From: Cordilura impudica
Taxonomy: Eukaryota; Arthropoda; Insecta; Diptera; Scathophagidae
Assembly: GCA_963682025.1 (NCBI GenBank)
Contig: OY821521.1
Coordinates: forward strand, 119,203,520 to 119,267,519
Direction: 5' to 3'
Length of the DNA: 64,000 nt
Shown in pieces: positions 10,829 through 20,993 of this stretch. A program made the position numbers and the translations under genes. Positions within the stretch are counted from its first letter, which is position 1; every line of letters begins with the position of its first letter. A model generated the notes under the pieces. The model made no database searches, was not told the DNA's origin, and was given only the letters and a program-made list of their open reading frames with translations.

Positions 10829-11398
10829 TACTATTGAAGAAAGAGAAAAAATAAAAGAAGCTATTCAAAATGAGATGAATGAAGGCTACGAAATAAAGAT
10901 TCCCAACCCAATAGAAATGGCAATTACAATAACGGACATGACTTTCAAATTTTCGGAAAATGAGTTATTAGATAAATTAAAGAAACAAAATCCAATGCTT
11001 AAAGGGAGTGAAATGAAAATTGTTAGAATGTATGAATTTAAAAGGAACAATAGAACAATATATAACGTTAAATGTAATCTGGATGTCGAATCATACAAAA
11101 ATGTGATAGCGGCACAAAAAATTAATATAGGATAGGAGAAATGCAGAGTGTTCGATGGAACCGAAATACTGCAATGTTTTAAATGTAAAGGGTATAATCA
11201 CAAACACAGCGAGTGTAAAAATGGTGAAGTATGTCTGGGATGCCATGGAAACCATAAAACAAATGTATGTGATAAAGAAGATATCAAAAAATGTATAAAT
11301 TGTGTTAAAATAAATAAAAAGCTAAACTTAGGCCTGGAAGAAAATCATTATACAATGGATAAAAAATGCTCCGTTTACCAAAATAAACTTAATATTAA
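10821..11398 (+). pseudogene. Family A ORF1, zinc-knuckle half (right arm)
   Basis: The true continuation of 1,671-2,166. The frame encodes the same domain as 9,245-9,817: EMAITITDMTFKF, then knuckles CFKCKGYNHKHSEC and CLGCHGNHKTNVC. A right-arm-only stop (TAG replacing TGG at about 11,134) splits it into 10,875-11,135 and 11,148-11,417. The last codons run into the mini-me repeat at 11,399. Confidence 0.75.
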
Positions 11399-12184
11399 AC
11401 AAGTAAGAAAATTATAGTCGGTCTAGACCGACTATACGATACCCTATACCATGCGTTTAGAAACCCTATCTCTTAGGCTCAACTAACTGGACATAGAAAA
11501 TAAGCAAAACCAAATTTGAGTGGGATTTTTATTTATTTTTTTGGCTGCAGATATGAAAAAGTTCATATCGGATGCTATATCTATATGGGGACTAGGTCCA
11601 AAAATGGACCGATCCTGATCATGTTTGGTAAAGTCTCTTGTATTTTGCAAAAATATATACAAACGAAATTTGAGAAGAATCAGTGCAATATTTTTGTTTT
11701 TTAATAGATTTAAGTGAAAATCGGGAAGCGCAGCTCTATATGGGCCCAAAGGGATCATTTTTGGACTACTCATTAATGGATGTAATGAACGCATATAAAC
11801 CCAATTTGAGTAAGATCTATATGACAATTTGGATCTTATGACAATTTATGTCGATTTCATAGGGGTAATTTGTATGGGGGCTAGGTCTGAACATGGACTG
11901 ATTCTCACCAATTTCAATAGCGTTCATCCCATGGCCGATAGAAGCTTATATACCAAATTTCATCAAAATATATTCATATTTGCGACCTGCAGTTTGATTA
12001 CAAGGTTTACATGGACACACAGACGGACGGACGGACGGACGGACGGACATTGTTAAATCAACTCAGAAAGTGATTCTGATTCGATCGGTATAATTAAAGA
12101 TGGGTCTAGGTCACATATTTTTGGTTGTTACAAACAGCAGCACAAAGTCATTATACCCAAACCACATAGTGGTATAGGGTATAA
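11399..12184 (+). mobile_element. Mini-me/DINE-like repeat (right arm, ORF1 end)
   Basis: ACAAGTAAG start, AGTCGGTCTAGACCGACT palindrome, a GGAC microsatellite at about 12,022-12,050 and the end GGTATAGGGTATAA. Mirror of 8,457-9,242. Confidence 0.75.
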
Positions 12185-12824
12185 AAAAGAAAAATTGGTT
12201 TAAATTCCTAACAACCAAAGCACATTCGAGGAATATATACAAATATACAAGGTCTAATTAACAACTATAACCAATTGGAAATAATAGCGGCAATCGAAAA
12301 TCCAGATTTCATTATACTGACTGAAACGCACATGACTGAAGAAATTGATGAAAAGGAGATAGAACTTCAAGGATATAAACATACAAGTACATTTTCCAAC
12401 TCGACAAGAACTGGTGGTGTGATAAGCTACTTTAAAAATCAATGGACTATAACAAGCCTTTTCGAAAAAGTAAATAACTCAAAATACTGGATAAATGTGT
12501 GTACAGCTAAATACAAAAAAATATTTTTCATATTAATGGCAGTATATAGATCACCAAATTGTAGGGAAATTGAATTTTTTGAAGCATTTGAAGAAACTTT
12601 AGAAGAACTGGATGAACAGAACTGTGAAATATTAATAGCAGGAGACTTCAACATAGACTGGTGCAAAGAAGGAACATACCAAAGCAAAATGGAGAGTATT
12701 CTAAATGATAACGGTCTTACACAAATTGTTTCGGAATATACAAGAATAACAGCAAATTCTAGAACATTAATTGATTACATCATAACGAACAACAAAAAAA
12801 TAACAGTAAAAAATAATAATAAAA
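12185..12824 (+). pseudogene. Family A APE endonuclease domain (right arm)
   Basis: The open frame 12,275-12,832 encodes FIILTETHMTEEIDEKEIEL, TRTGGVISYFKN, MAVYRSPNC, the AGDFNIDWCK motif and a C-terminal SRTLIDYIIT. These are the E, Y-R-S-P, D-x-N and (S)D-H-type positions of APE endonucleases, with DY in place of the usual DH. No in-frame ATG near the domain start; this is the middle of ORF2. The last codons overrun into the mini-me repeat. Confidence 0.8.
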
Positions 12825-13602
12825 ACAAGTAAGAAAATTATAGTCGGTCTAGACCGACTATACGATACCCTACACCATGCGTTTAGAAACCCTATCTCTT
12901 AGGCCCAACTAACTGGACATTGAAAATAAGCAAAAAACCAAATTTGAGTGGGATTTTTATTAATTTTTTTGGCTGCAGATATGAAAAAGTTCATATCGGA
13001 TGATATATCTATAAAGGGACTAGGTCCAAAAATGGACCGATCCTGATCATGTTTGGTAAAGTCTCTTGTATTTTGCAAAAATATATACAAACAAAATTTG
13101 AGAAGAATCCATGCAATATTTTTGTTTATTAATAGATTTAAGTGCAGATCGAGAAGCAGCTCTATATGGGGTCAAAGGGATCATTTTTGGACTACTCATT
13201 AGTGGATGTAATGAACGCATACAAACCCAATTTGAGTAAGATATATATGACAATTTGGATCTTATGGCAATTTATGTCGATTTCATATGTGTAATTTGTA
13301 TGGGGGCTAGGTCTGAACATGGACCGATTCTCACCAATTTCAATAGCGTTCATCCCATGGCCGATAAAAGCTTATATACCAAATTTCATCAAAATATATT
13401 CATATTTGCGACCTGCAGTTTGATAACAAGCTTTACATGGACACACAAACGGACGGACGGACGGACATTGTTAAATCAACTCAGAAAGTGATTCTGATTC
13501 GATCGGTATAATTAAAGATGGGTCTAGGTCAAATATTTTTGGTTGTTACAAACAGCAGCACAAAGTCATTATACCCAAACCACATAGTGGTATAGGGTAT
13601 AA
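12825..13602 (+). mobile_element. Mini-me/DINE-like repeat (right arm, inner ORF2)
   Basis: Second copy of the same repeat in the same orientation, about 640 bp downstream of the first. ACAAGTAAG start, 18-bp palindrome, GGAC array near 13,450 and TATAGGGTATAA end. Confidence 0.75.
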
Positions 13603-15735
13603 TAAGATAGCAGATCATGAATCAATAGATATAATAATAGACTTTAATAACGAAAATGATGAACAAGTTCATACCAAAGAAATTGAAATATTTAAATATA
13701 ATAAAAGTGTATTTTCCCGAGAATTAATCCAAAGAATAAGTAGAAATACAAATGACATTTTAAATAATAATGTTATCTTTTTTGACTCATGTCTAGAAAA
13801 CACTATAAAACAATTTACATATAAAAAAGTAATAAAAGAAAATAATAACACTAGCAAATGGTTTAATAATGATCTAAAAATTCTTAAAAGACAAAAAATT
13901 TGTAAATATCAAACGGCAAAAACTGAAAATACTATTGCAGCATGGAATGCTTATAAGGAAATAAGAAATATATACAAAACAAGAATTAATAAAGAAAAAG
14001 ACAAATATGTTAATAATAAAATAAGCAATACCAAAGACCAAAAGCAGATGTGGAAGGCAATTAAAGACTTAGTACTTAAAAAAAACAAAAATGTGATTCA
14101 ATCTGTGATATTTAACCAAATAGAATATAAGGAGAACTATCAAATAGCATATCATTTTAACCAATATTTTGTCCATAGTATTAAGTGAATTAGAGATAAA
14201 ATAGAATATGTGCAATACGTTAACCAAATACCTACGATAAACCATAAATTTAAATTCCGTGCAATAACAATACAAGATGTACAATACAATAATGTATCAA
14301 CAAAAATTATAATAGATAACTGGAACGTAACAGGCAATATTATGCTAAATTTAATAAACAAATCACTAGAAACTGGAATTTTCCCCGATAACTGGAAAGA
14401 ATCAATGGTAACGCCAATTGAAAAAATTGCTAAAACAAAAAAATGTGAAGAGTTTCGCCCAATAAATACCCTAAAGACATGTGAGAAAATTATAGAAAAA
14501 GTTGTAAAAGAACAATTGGAAAACTATATGGAAACAAACAACTTATTTTCAAAATACCAATCTGGTTTTCGTAGGAAATTTTCGTGCGAAACAGCATTAA
14601 TTACGTTATAAATCGATGGAAATTAGTAGAGAAAAATAAAAAAATCACGGCAGTATTCTTGGATTTTAAACGGGCTTTTGAAACAATAGATAGAAACATA
14701 TTAATACAAAAACTAAATATGTACGGTATCACAGAAAACGAATTGGAATGGTTTAAATCATATATTACACATAGAAGACAAATCACAAAAGTTAATGGGG
14801 TTAAATCAGATCCGATAAGCAATGGATTCGGAGTGCCACAACGTTCAATACTGGGAGCACTATTATTTATTATTTACATATATGATATGCCAAACATTAT
14901 AAACAAATGTGAAATAGTACTATATGCAGATGATACTTTAATTTTTACAGAAGCAAGTACAAATGAACAATGTTACATGAACTTAGCAGAAGACATGAAA
15001 ACTATAAATAACTGGTTAAAAATGAATAAACTAAAACTAAATGAGAATAAAACAAAACTAATGGAAATTAACATGAAAAGCGAATCAGTATTTAAAATAA
15101 ATAACGAAATAATAGAAAAAGTCGATAGTATAAAATATCTTGGGTTTATAATAGATAAAGAATTAAAACTAAAAAAACATATAGAATTTATATGTAAAAA
15201 AATCGGCAAGAAAATTGGATTTTTTAAAAGAATAAGGAACAAAGTTTCAATAATAACAGCTATAAATATATATAACACAGTGATAAAACCACATTTTGAG
15301 TTTGGTTCAACAATTTTATACACATGCTGCAATAAAACACAAATGGATAGATTACAAAAGTTACAAAATAAAGCAATGCGTACGATATTAAGATGCAACA
15401 AATATACACCAATACAACACATGCTAGATACATGGCTCAACATTCGACAAAGACTGGAATTAAACACGATAAACTTTATACAAAAAATGAAATTGGAAAA
15501 TGCACCGGAATATTTAATGGAGCAGTTAACATACGTTGGGGAAATACTGCCATATGGCCTTAGAAATACGGGTAATTTCAGACTGATGAGAGTAACAACA
15601 AGTGCGATGCAAAAATCCCCATTTTTTAAAGGACTTAAAATATATAATAGCCTACCAATTTATATTAAAAATGAGAGAAATTTTAATGTTTTTAAAAGAA
15701 ATATTGTTAGATATGTAAGAAATAATATGCAATAG
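13603..15735 (+). pseudogene. Family A ORF2 linker and reverse transcriptase (right arm)
   Basis: Linker IADHESIDIIIDFNNENDEQ, then the RT. Lesions: TGA at 14,186 (right arm only), a 33-base deletion near 14,275 (right arm only) and the shared frameshift near 14,597. The frame 14,584-15,735 (383 codons) is otherwise open with FLDFKRAFETIDR, GVPQRS, YADDTLIF at about 14,925 and KYLGFIID. Confidence 0.8.
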
Positions 15736-15736
15736 A

Positions 15737-15958
15737 TCCTTAGGATATTTATATTTATTTGTAAAACATCTTCAGAGAAATGAAAAGTATTTTAAATACT
15801 ACTAATAAATTAAATAATAATAACCTTAGGAATGCCTTTAGACCACAGAGAGCAGATACAACAGCAATACAAAAATCTTTATTTTACAAAGGATTTAATC
15901 TTTACAACATGATGTCGAATGATGTCAAGAACGAAATGAATATAAATCTTCTTAGAAA
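15737..15958 (+). pseudogene. Family A C-terminal module, second copy (right arm)
   Basis: MKSILNTTNKLNNNNLRNAF and the following residues repeat the end of the RT ORF. Interrupted by J1 at 15,959. After J1 the frame would go on at 20,755 as KKTVNFIKNFNF and stop, resembling FKRNIVRYVRNN of the first copy. Confidence 0.6.
15944..15958. repeat. 15-bp target-site duplication of J1, left
   Basis: AAATCTTCTTAGAAA, repeated exactly at 20,740-20,754. Confidence 0.9.
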
Positions 15959-16254
15959 TTTTTTCAATTAAATATTCTTCCTTTATTTACATATTTTAAC
16001 AAATTTTGATATTTACATATGAGATCTTATCTTTACATATAGATATTGCAACAAATAATACATAGGATCTAGAGATATTAAATAGTATTTATATTATTTT
16101 TAATGATTTTTAAAGGAAAATGGGAGGAAAAAACCTTTATATGATTTAATAAATTCAAATACTATCTGAAAAATATTTATGTGCTTATAGGAGGTTTATT
16201 TGAAATAATAGACCTCTATAAGCATATAATTTTCAATTTGATTTCTTTTTAATT

Positions 16255-19200
16255 TTACGTTATTCCTCTACATTCTCTTACCAGTGGGTAAGAGGAATTT
16301 TCAATTTTGGTAAAGTAATTGTTATTAATCCTTTTTAAGGTGCTATTACACGATGTGTTTTTTACATATGTACTGTCACTTTTTTTATCCATATGAAATT
16401 CCTCATGTCTGTCAAAATTGTCTTTTACATACGACTCAAAATTTTTGCTATCACACATGCATATGTATTTCCGTATGACATAACCTCTAAATGTAAACAA
16501 CAGCTGATTTAATTTGTGAATTTACAAAAATTTATTGTTAAAAAAACTTATATATTTTTTAATTGTTAATTAATATTAAACTATTTATTTTTCTTTCAAT
16601 ATTAATCTTTATAATTTACTCTGTTTTTCTTTCGCCACAAGCAGTGTTGTATTTTCATATGTTTGTCATACAAAAATAGAACCTGCTCTAATTGAAAAAT
16701 GTACATGTGACTTTCCTCATGTATTGTACATAAACAATGTTTCATATGTATCACACGATGTGTACAACTTTTGTGGGAAAATTTGACAGTACATACATAT
16801 GTAAAAAACACATCATGTAATAGCACCTTTATGAAATCGATAATTTTTTCATAACCTATTTCTTCATGAAGAAGATTTGTAGGATACCTCCAGGGCTTTT
16901 TATTTATCATTTTAAGACATTTGTTTTGTATAATTTGTAAGCGTTTTAGGTGGCAGTTGGCAGCGTCACTCCAAATAGGACACGCGTATGTTAATATCGG
17001 CCTTATAACACTTTTGAAGAGTGGATTTTTGTTTTTGGGGTTTAGAAATGACCTTCTGTTTAGTAGTGGCCATAATGCTTTAAATGATTTTATAGCTTTT
17101 TGACACGTAGCCATAATATGTTGTTTAAATGTAAGCTTTTTGTCCAAGATAACTCCGAGATATTTGACATCGTTAAGTACATTTATGGTATTATTTCCAA
17201 TAAGAAGATGACGTCTTCTCAGTCTTTTGGGAGATTTGTTGAATGGAAAAATTATTGCTTGGGTCTTGTTTGGATTAATTTTGATTTTTCATTTGTGAAA
17301 ATATTTACTGCAATTTACAAGTCCCTTTTCCATTTTCTTCAGGAGTGCGCTTGTAAGTTTGCTTGAAGAAATTAACGCAGTATCATCTGCGTAATAAGCA
17401 ATTTTCATATATTTCGGGACTTTAAAATCGGATGTATATATCGAGTAAAGCAATGGCGACAAGACAGATCCTTGAGGTAACCCTGTGGTAATGGTTTTTG
17501 GAGATGATGTTTCATTATTAATCGCAACTTTAAAGTTTCTGCCGTGAATGAAATCTGAAATAAGTTTGCATAAATATTTTGGTATATTTGCATCAAGAAG
17601 TTTAAATACTAGGCCATTATGCCAAACGGTGTCAAACGCTTTTTCAATATCTAACAATATTAGACCCGTTGAACGTTTATTGTTTTTATTTGTGATTATT
17701 TGATTTTTGATTCTGTTTATTTGGTGCGTAGTGCTATGCCCTTTTTTAAATCCAAATTGTTCTTTGGCAACAATAGAACTGGTCGTTACAAATTCACTAA
17801 GACGAGAATGTAGTATTTTTTCAAATATTTTACCTAAGTTACTTAATAGACTAATAGGTCTGTAGCTGTTTGGGTTATTTTTTGGCTTACTAGGTTTGTT
17901 TATGGCTATAACCTTAGCATTTTTGAAATGATTTGGGAAATAGTTGAGTTTGATGCAGCTGTTAAATATTATAACCAGTAATTTTAGAGCTTTGAGTGGT
18001 AGTTTCTTTAAGAGCAGGTTGGGAACATTGTCAAAACCAGGGGATTTTGAGGGTTTTATTGATGAGACAATATTCATTACTTCTTCAAGAGATGTATAAA
18101 TTGCAGATTCAGAACTGGGGTTTTCCTTTTTAAAATTATTTACTGTTGTATTTATTAGTGTATCTGCCGAGTGGTTATAGTTCGAAGTGAGGTTATTTGT
18201 TTGGACAAATGTATTTGCCAGGACTTCAGCATTATCAGATGTGATTTTTGTATTTCCAACTTTAAAGTGAGCGATTTGATTTTTTTCCTTTTCCTCGCAA
18301 GTTCCTGCTTATTTTCCAAAATGATTTATCACCTGGTTTTAAATTGGATAATAATTGAGACCATTTCTTATTTCGCTCCGAATTAATACTTTTATCAATC
18401 ATGTTACTTAGAAACTTAGTACATTGATTATAAAAAGTTTGCTCGGCTATATTTGAAGATCGTTGGCTTTTTCTTTTAAAGCTTCTTCTTAGTTTAATAT
18501 ATTTCACAGTACTTTCTGGTAATGTGTAATTATTTTATTGAGTTATTTTAGGTGTGGACACATCCCTTGCTTCGAAAACTACATTTTTAAGTTTTTGGAT
18601 TTCCTGATCAATAACTTTAGTATTGTATATATCAGAATATAACGTGATTCTATTGTCTAAAAAATTCATAAAAATGTTGCAGTTGGTTGCACTATAATCA
18701 TAATAATTGAGGTCAACCTGCAAGGCCGTTGATCTTTTAAGTGTACATATAATGGGGCGATGGTCTGATGGTATTTCGTAATCCATTGTTTTTACGTCTA
18801 TATCTAAAGCGGAATTGCTTAAAATAATATCGACTGTGGATGCTTCGCGATTGTGTTGATGGGGGAATAGGGTTGGACTATTAGGGTAGTGAATGAAAAA
18901 ATTGCTTGATTGCTGTAGGTTGTTGAGTGCAATTCCTGCAGTATTATTTGAACGGCAATTCCAAGAAAATGTTTGGCATTTAGGTCACCAAAAACTATAT
19001 ATTCTTTGGTGGAAGGTGTTAGGTTCAAGATATCAGCACAGAAGTTATGAGTGTATCTTGGTGAATATAACGAAGATACAACAATAGGTCTATTATTTAT
19101 AATAACTTCAATTGAGATGTTTTCGATTGATGACGTGTTTGATATAAAGAGGTTTTTATGAGCGACAGATTTATGAATTAACAGAGCTACTCTTCCTCCT

Positions 19201-19409
19201 CTTACATCTGTTCTGTCACTTCTATACAAATAATAATTTTTAAAATAGGGTCTATGATTTTCTGAAAAAAATGTTTCATTCAAAGACGCTATTTTAATAT
19301 TTTCTCGTTCAATTAGTATCTCAAATTGTTTTAATTTAGAAAAGTTTGAAATGCCATTAGCATTCAAGTGAAGCATTTTGAATTCGTTTAAATTATTAGT
19401 ATAATCCAT
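16255..19409 (-). pseudogene. J1 ORF2: APE endonuclease + reverse transcriptase, frameshifted
   Basis: The start codon at 19,409 (MDYTNNLNEFKMLHLNANGI) opens the endonuclease with LNETFF, a GGRVALLIHK block and VFGDLNAKHF. Frameshifts follow near 18,950 and 18,800. 18,507-18,262 is the linker (YIKLRRSFKRKSQRSSN). 18,077-17,289 is RT with RPISLLSNLGKIFEK, LLDIEKAFDTVWHNG, LPQGSVLSPLLY and YYADDTALISS. A frameshift near 17,289 leads to the thumb (17,147-16,602). The C-terminus is split by the MITE. The part from 17,143 leftward is duplicated in the left palindrome arm. Jockey-clade assignment rests on motif style and the absence of RNase H. Confidence 0.8.
16338..16828. mobile_element. Harbinger-like MITE in J1 (right arm)
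   Basis: Mirror of 3,780-4,270, with TTA on both sides (16,335-16,337 and 16,829-16,831). AGGTGCTATTAC / GTAATAGCACCT ends. It inserts within the last ~30 codons of J ORF2. Confidence 0.8.
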
Positions 19410-20510
19410 GGGCGTATTTTACCATTGACATTACAACTTTGATTCGTTGTACTTTTGAAGTGCACCTATGCAAATCATCCATAGTTGTAGTGAAAATATC
19501 AAAAAGCTCATCAATGCTAAATAAATCGTTGTTTGTTTTCAGCTGGTTAGCATATGTAGCTTTGCTGTTATTATTGATGTTATTTTTACAATTTGTGTTG
19601 TTCTTTCTTAAATTAGGGAAATGTCCCACATTAAATTGAAATGAGTTATTTTGTTGTTGTCTGCTTTTATTCGGACTTTTAGAAGTAACTCTTGTTCTAG
19701 TTTCCAAATAGAGAGAACGTAACGGACAGTTGATATCGTTTGCAGAGTGATCAGTTCTCTCTTTTCCTTGTTTTTTGCAATTAAAGCATGTAAAAACAGC
19801 TGGTCTTTTTTCATTTGTGTTAAACGGACACACACTTGTATGATGTTGTTCTGCACATATCATACAGGCAGCACTACGATGACAATGTTCACCGCCATGG
19901 CCATACATTAAGCAGTTCCAGCATTGAGTTGGTTTATTTCTGGATCTAGATTTGTATTTTTTTCCAGAAAATTATTATATTTGAAAATTGAATTGACGTT
20001 TCTTAAGGTTGGGTTAAGTTGGGTTAAAATTTTTACGTACAAATTGAACTTTGTAAACTGCATTGTTGTTCGAACTGAATTTGGTGACTATTTCAGCTAC
20101 AGAAGAAGGGGACAGGTTGTAGTTTTTTAGCTCTGCGGTGATGTCCTCAGTTTTTATGTGGGGTAAACCGTGTAAAAAAGTGGTGTATAACCTATTATCT
20201 TTGGAGCCATAAGAGTGAAACTCCAACTTACTCTCTTTAAGAATTTGCTTGTAGCATTCGAACATTTCTTTACTTGGAGCAAAAATTTTAGTACCAATTG
20301 AAGTACGTTTGAAAATACAATCTTTACCAAGTAGTTTTTGTATTTCTGTAAATGAGGCGTTAGCTTCAACAACAATAGGTGGAGGTTTGTGTTGTTTAAC
20401 CTTTTGATACAGGAGTTACGTCCATATCATTAAGGCCAGCAAGCAGGCTAAATCTGTTGCTTGAAGTTGACGCGATGTTCGGGTTAAAACCCGGAGGAAG
20501 TTTTGTCATC
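19396..20510 (-). pseudogene. J1 ORF1: gag-like zinc-knuckle protein, frameshifted
   Basis: Likely start at about 20,510 (MTKLPPGFNPNIASTSSNRF). A frameshift near 20,400 and others follow. 20,265-20,014 carries the central domain. 19,908-19,396 holds knuckles CMICAEQHHTSVC and CFNCKKQGKERTDH...C, then an Asn-rich spacer and a conserved tail SIDELFDIFTTTMDDLHRCT. The stop TAA lies inside the first codons of ORF2. J3 at 50,683-52,349 is the collinear copy. Inferred role: RNA chaperone of the RNP. Confidence 0.75.
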
Positions 20511-20705
20511 TTCTTGTTGGCAAGGAGCTTTCTTTTTGATGAAGATTTGGCCCCTGGGCCATCGTTGGATTTTTTATTCCTGTTTTAAGCTGAATTGACT
20601 AACACGTGAGTTCAAATGAGATTAAGAATAGGCAATTGCAAAAACAAAAATATACACTTGTTATTAATTTTAAATAGTTGTACTCTAAGCGCTTTAATTA
20701 TTTAC

Positions 20706-20740
20706 ACGACCGTTCGTAAAGAGAATTAGATTCGAACTGA
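20706..20740 (-). promoter_or_regulatory. Internal Pol II promoter of family J: initiator + DPE
   Basis: On the - strand the junction reads TTTCAGTTCG, a match to the insect initiator TCAKTY with A+1 at 20,738. GGTCGT at +28 to +33 (20,711-20,706) fits the DPE consensus RGWYVT at the exact spacing. This Inr+DPE layout is the known arrangement for jockey-type LINEs. In J3 the DPE reads TGTCGT. Confidence 0.6.
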
Positions 20741-20754
20741 AATCTTCTTAGAAA
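20740..20754. repeat. 15-bp target-site duplication of J1, right
   Basis: AAATCTTCTTAGAAA, identical to 15,944-15,958. Confidence 0.9.
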
Positions 20755-20993
20755 GAAAACAGTAAATTTTATTAAAAATTTTAACTTTTAATCAGAATAT
20801 ATGATAATATTTGTTAATTAATATGAAATGTCATTTAAAAGTATTTAAATACTACTAATAATAAATTATTCCAAAACCATAGTTCATATAGCTTAGCTGC
20901 AACAGAGCTTATCCCGTGGTTCGTACCAGGGATGAGTACTCTCTATCATATGCGGACCTATGCAGGGGTGGATTTATTTTTAATAATAATAAT
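20755..20993. other. Family A 3' remnant and short TAA-rich spacer
   Basis: 20,755-20,870 continues family A after J1; AAGTATTTAAATACTACTAA recurs from 15,785. The rest, to the AATAATAATAAT run at 20,980-20,991, is unassigned and may be the 3' tail of another LINE. No coding signal. Confidence 0.45.

Larger units (their letters stand above)
10821..15958 (+). mobile_element. Family A LINE copy, right arm
   Basis: 5' start at 1,671 (separated by FB and the inverted arm), continuing here and ending at the J1 insertion at 15,959. A short tail resumes at 20,755. Two mini-me repeats interrupt it at 11,399-12,184 and 12,825-13,602. Domain order: ORF1 knuckles, endonuclease, RT, repeated C-terminal module. 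No RNase H. Confidence 0.85.
3465..17143. repeat. ~13.7 kb near-perfect palindrome (left arm 3,465-10,260; right arm 10,382-17,143)
   Basis: Mirror coordinates sum to about 20,608 for RT (4,873/15,735; 6,024/14,584) and for the MITE ends (3,780/16,828; 4,270/16,338). They sum to about 20,640 for the ORF1 region (9,763/10,875). The change comes from a 33-base deletion in the right arm near 14,275. The arms share family A, two mini-me insertions, the 3' part of family J and its MITE. They also share the frameshift near 6,010/14,597, which therefore predates the duplication. They differ by point changes, for example a stop at 14,186 on the right only. About 120 bp of non-palindromic spacer lies at 10,261-10,381. 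Confidence 0.9.
15959..20739 (-). mobile_element. J1: full-length jockey-clade LINE inserted in family A
   Basis: The 3' end is a short poly-A (TTTTTT on the + strand at 15,959-15,964). The 5' end is CAGTTCGAATCTAATTC at 20,739, directly beside the TSD. ORF1 (gag-like) overlaps ORF2 (APE + RT) by 14 bases at 19,396-19,409. Length is about 4.3 kb without the MITE at 16,338-16,828. Both ORFs carry frameshifts. Confidence 0.85.

Noticed and set aside
3465..17143. Palindrome as a pure chimeric-read (missed adapter) artefact
   Set aside because: The arms differ by a 33-base deletion, a private stop and several substitutions. The FB duplication at 2,159/10,821 and FB copy 2's composition fit a biological event. 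Not excluded without reads.
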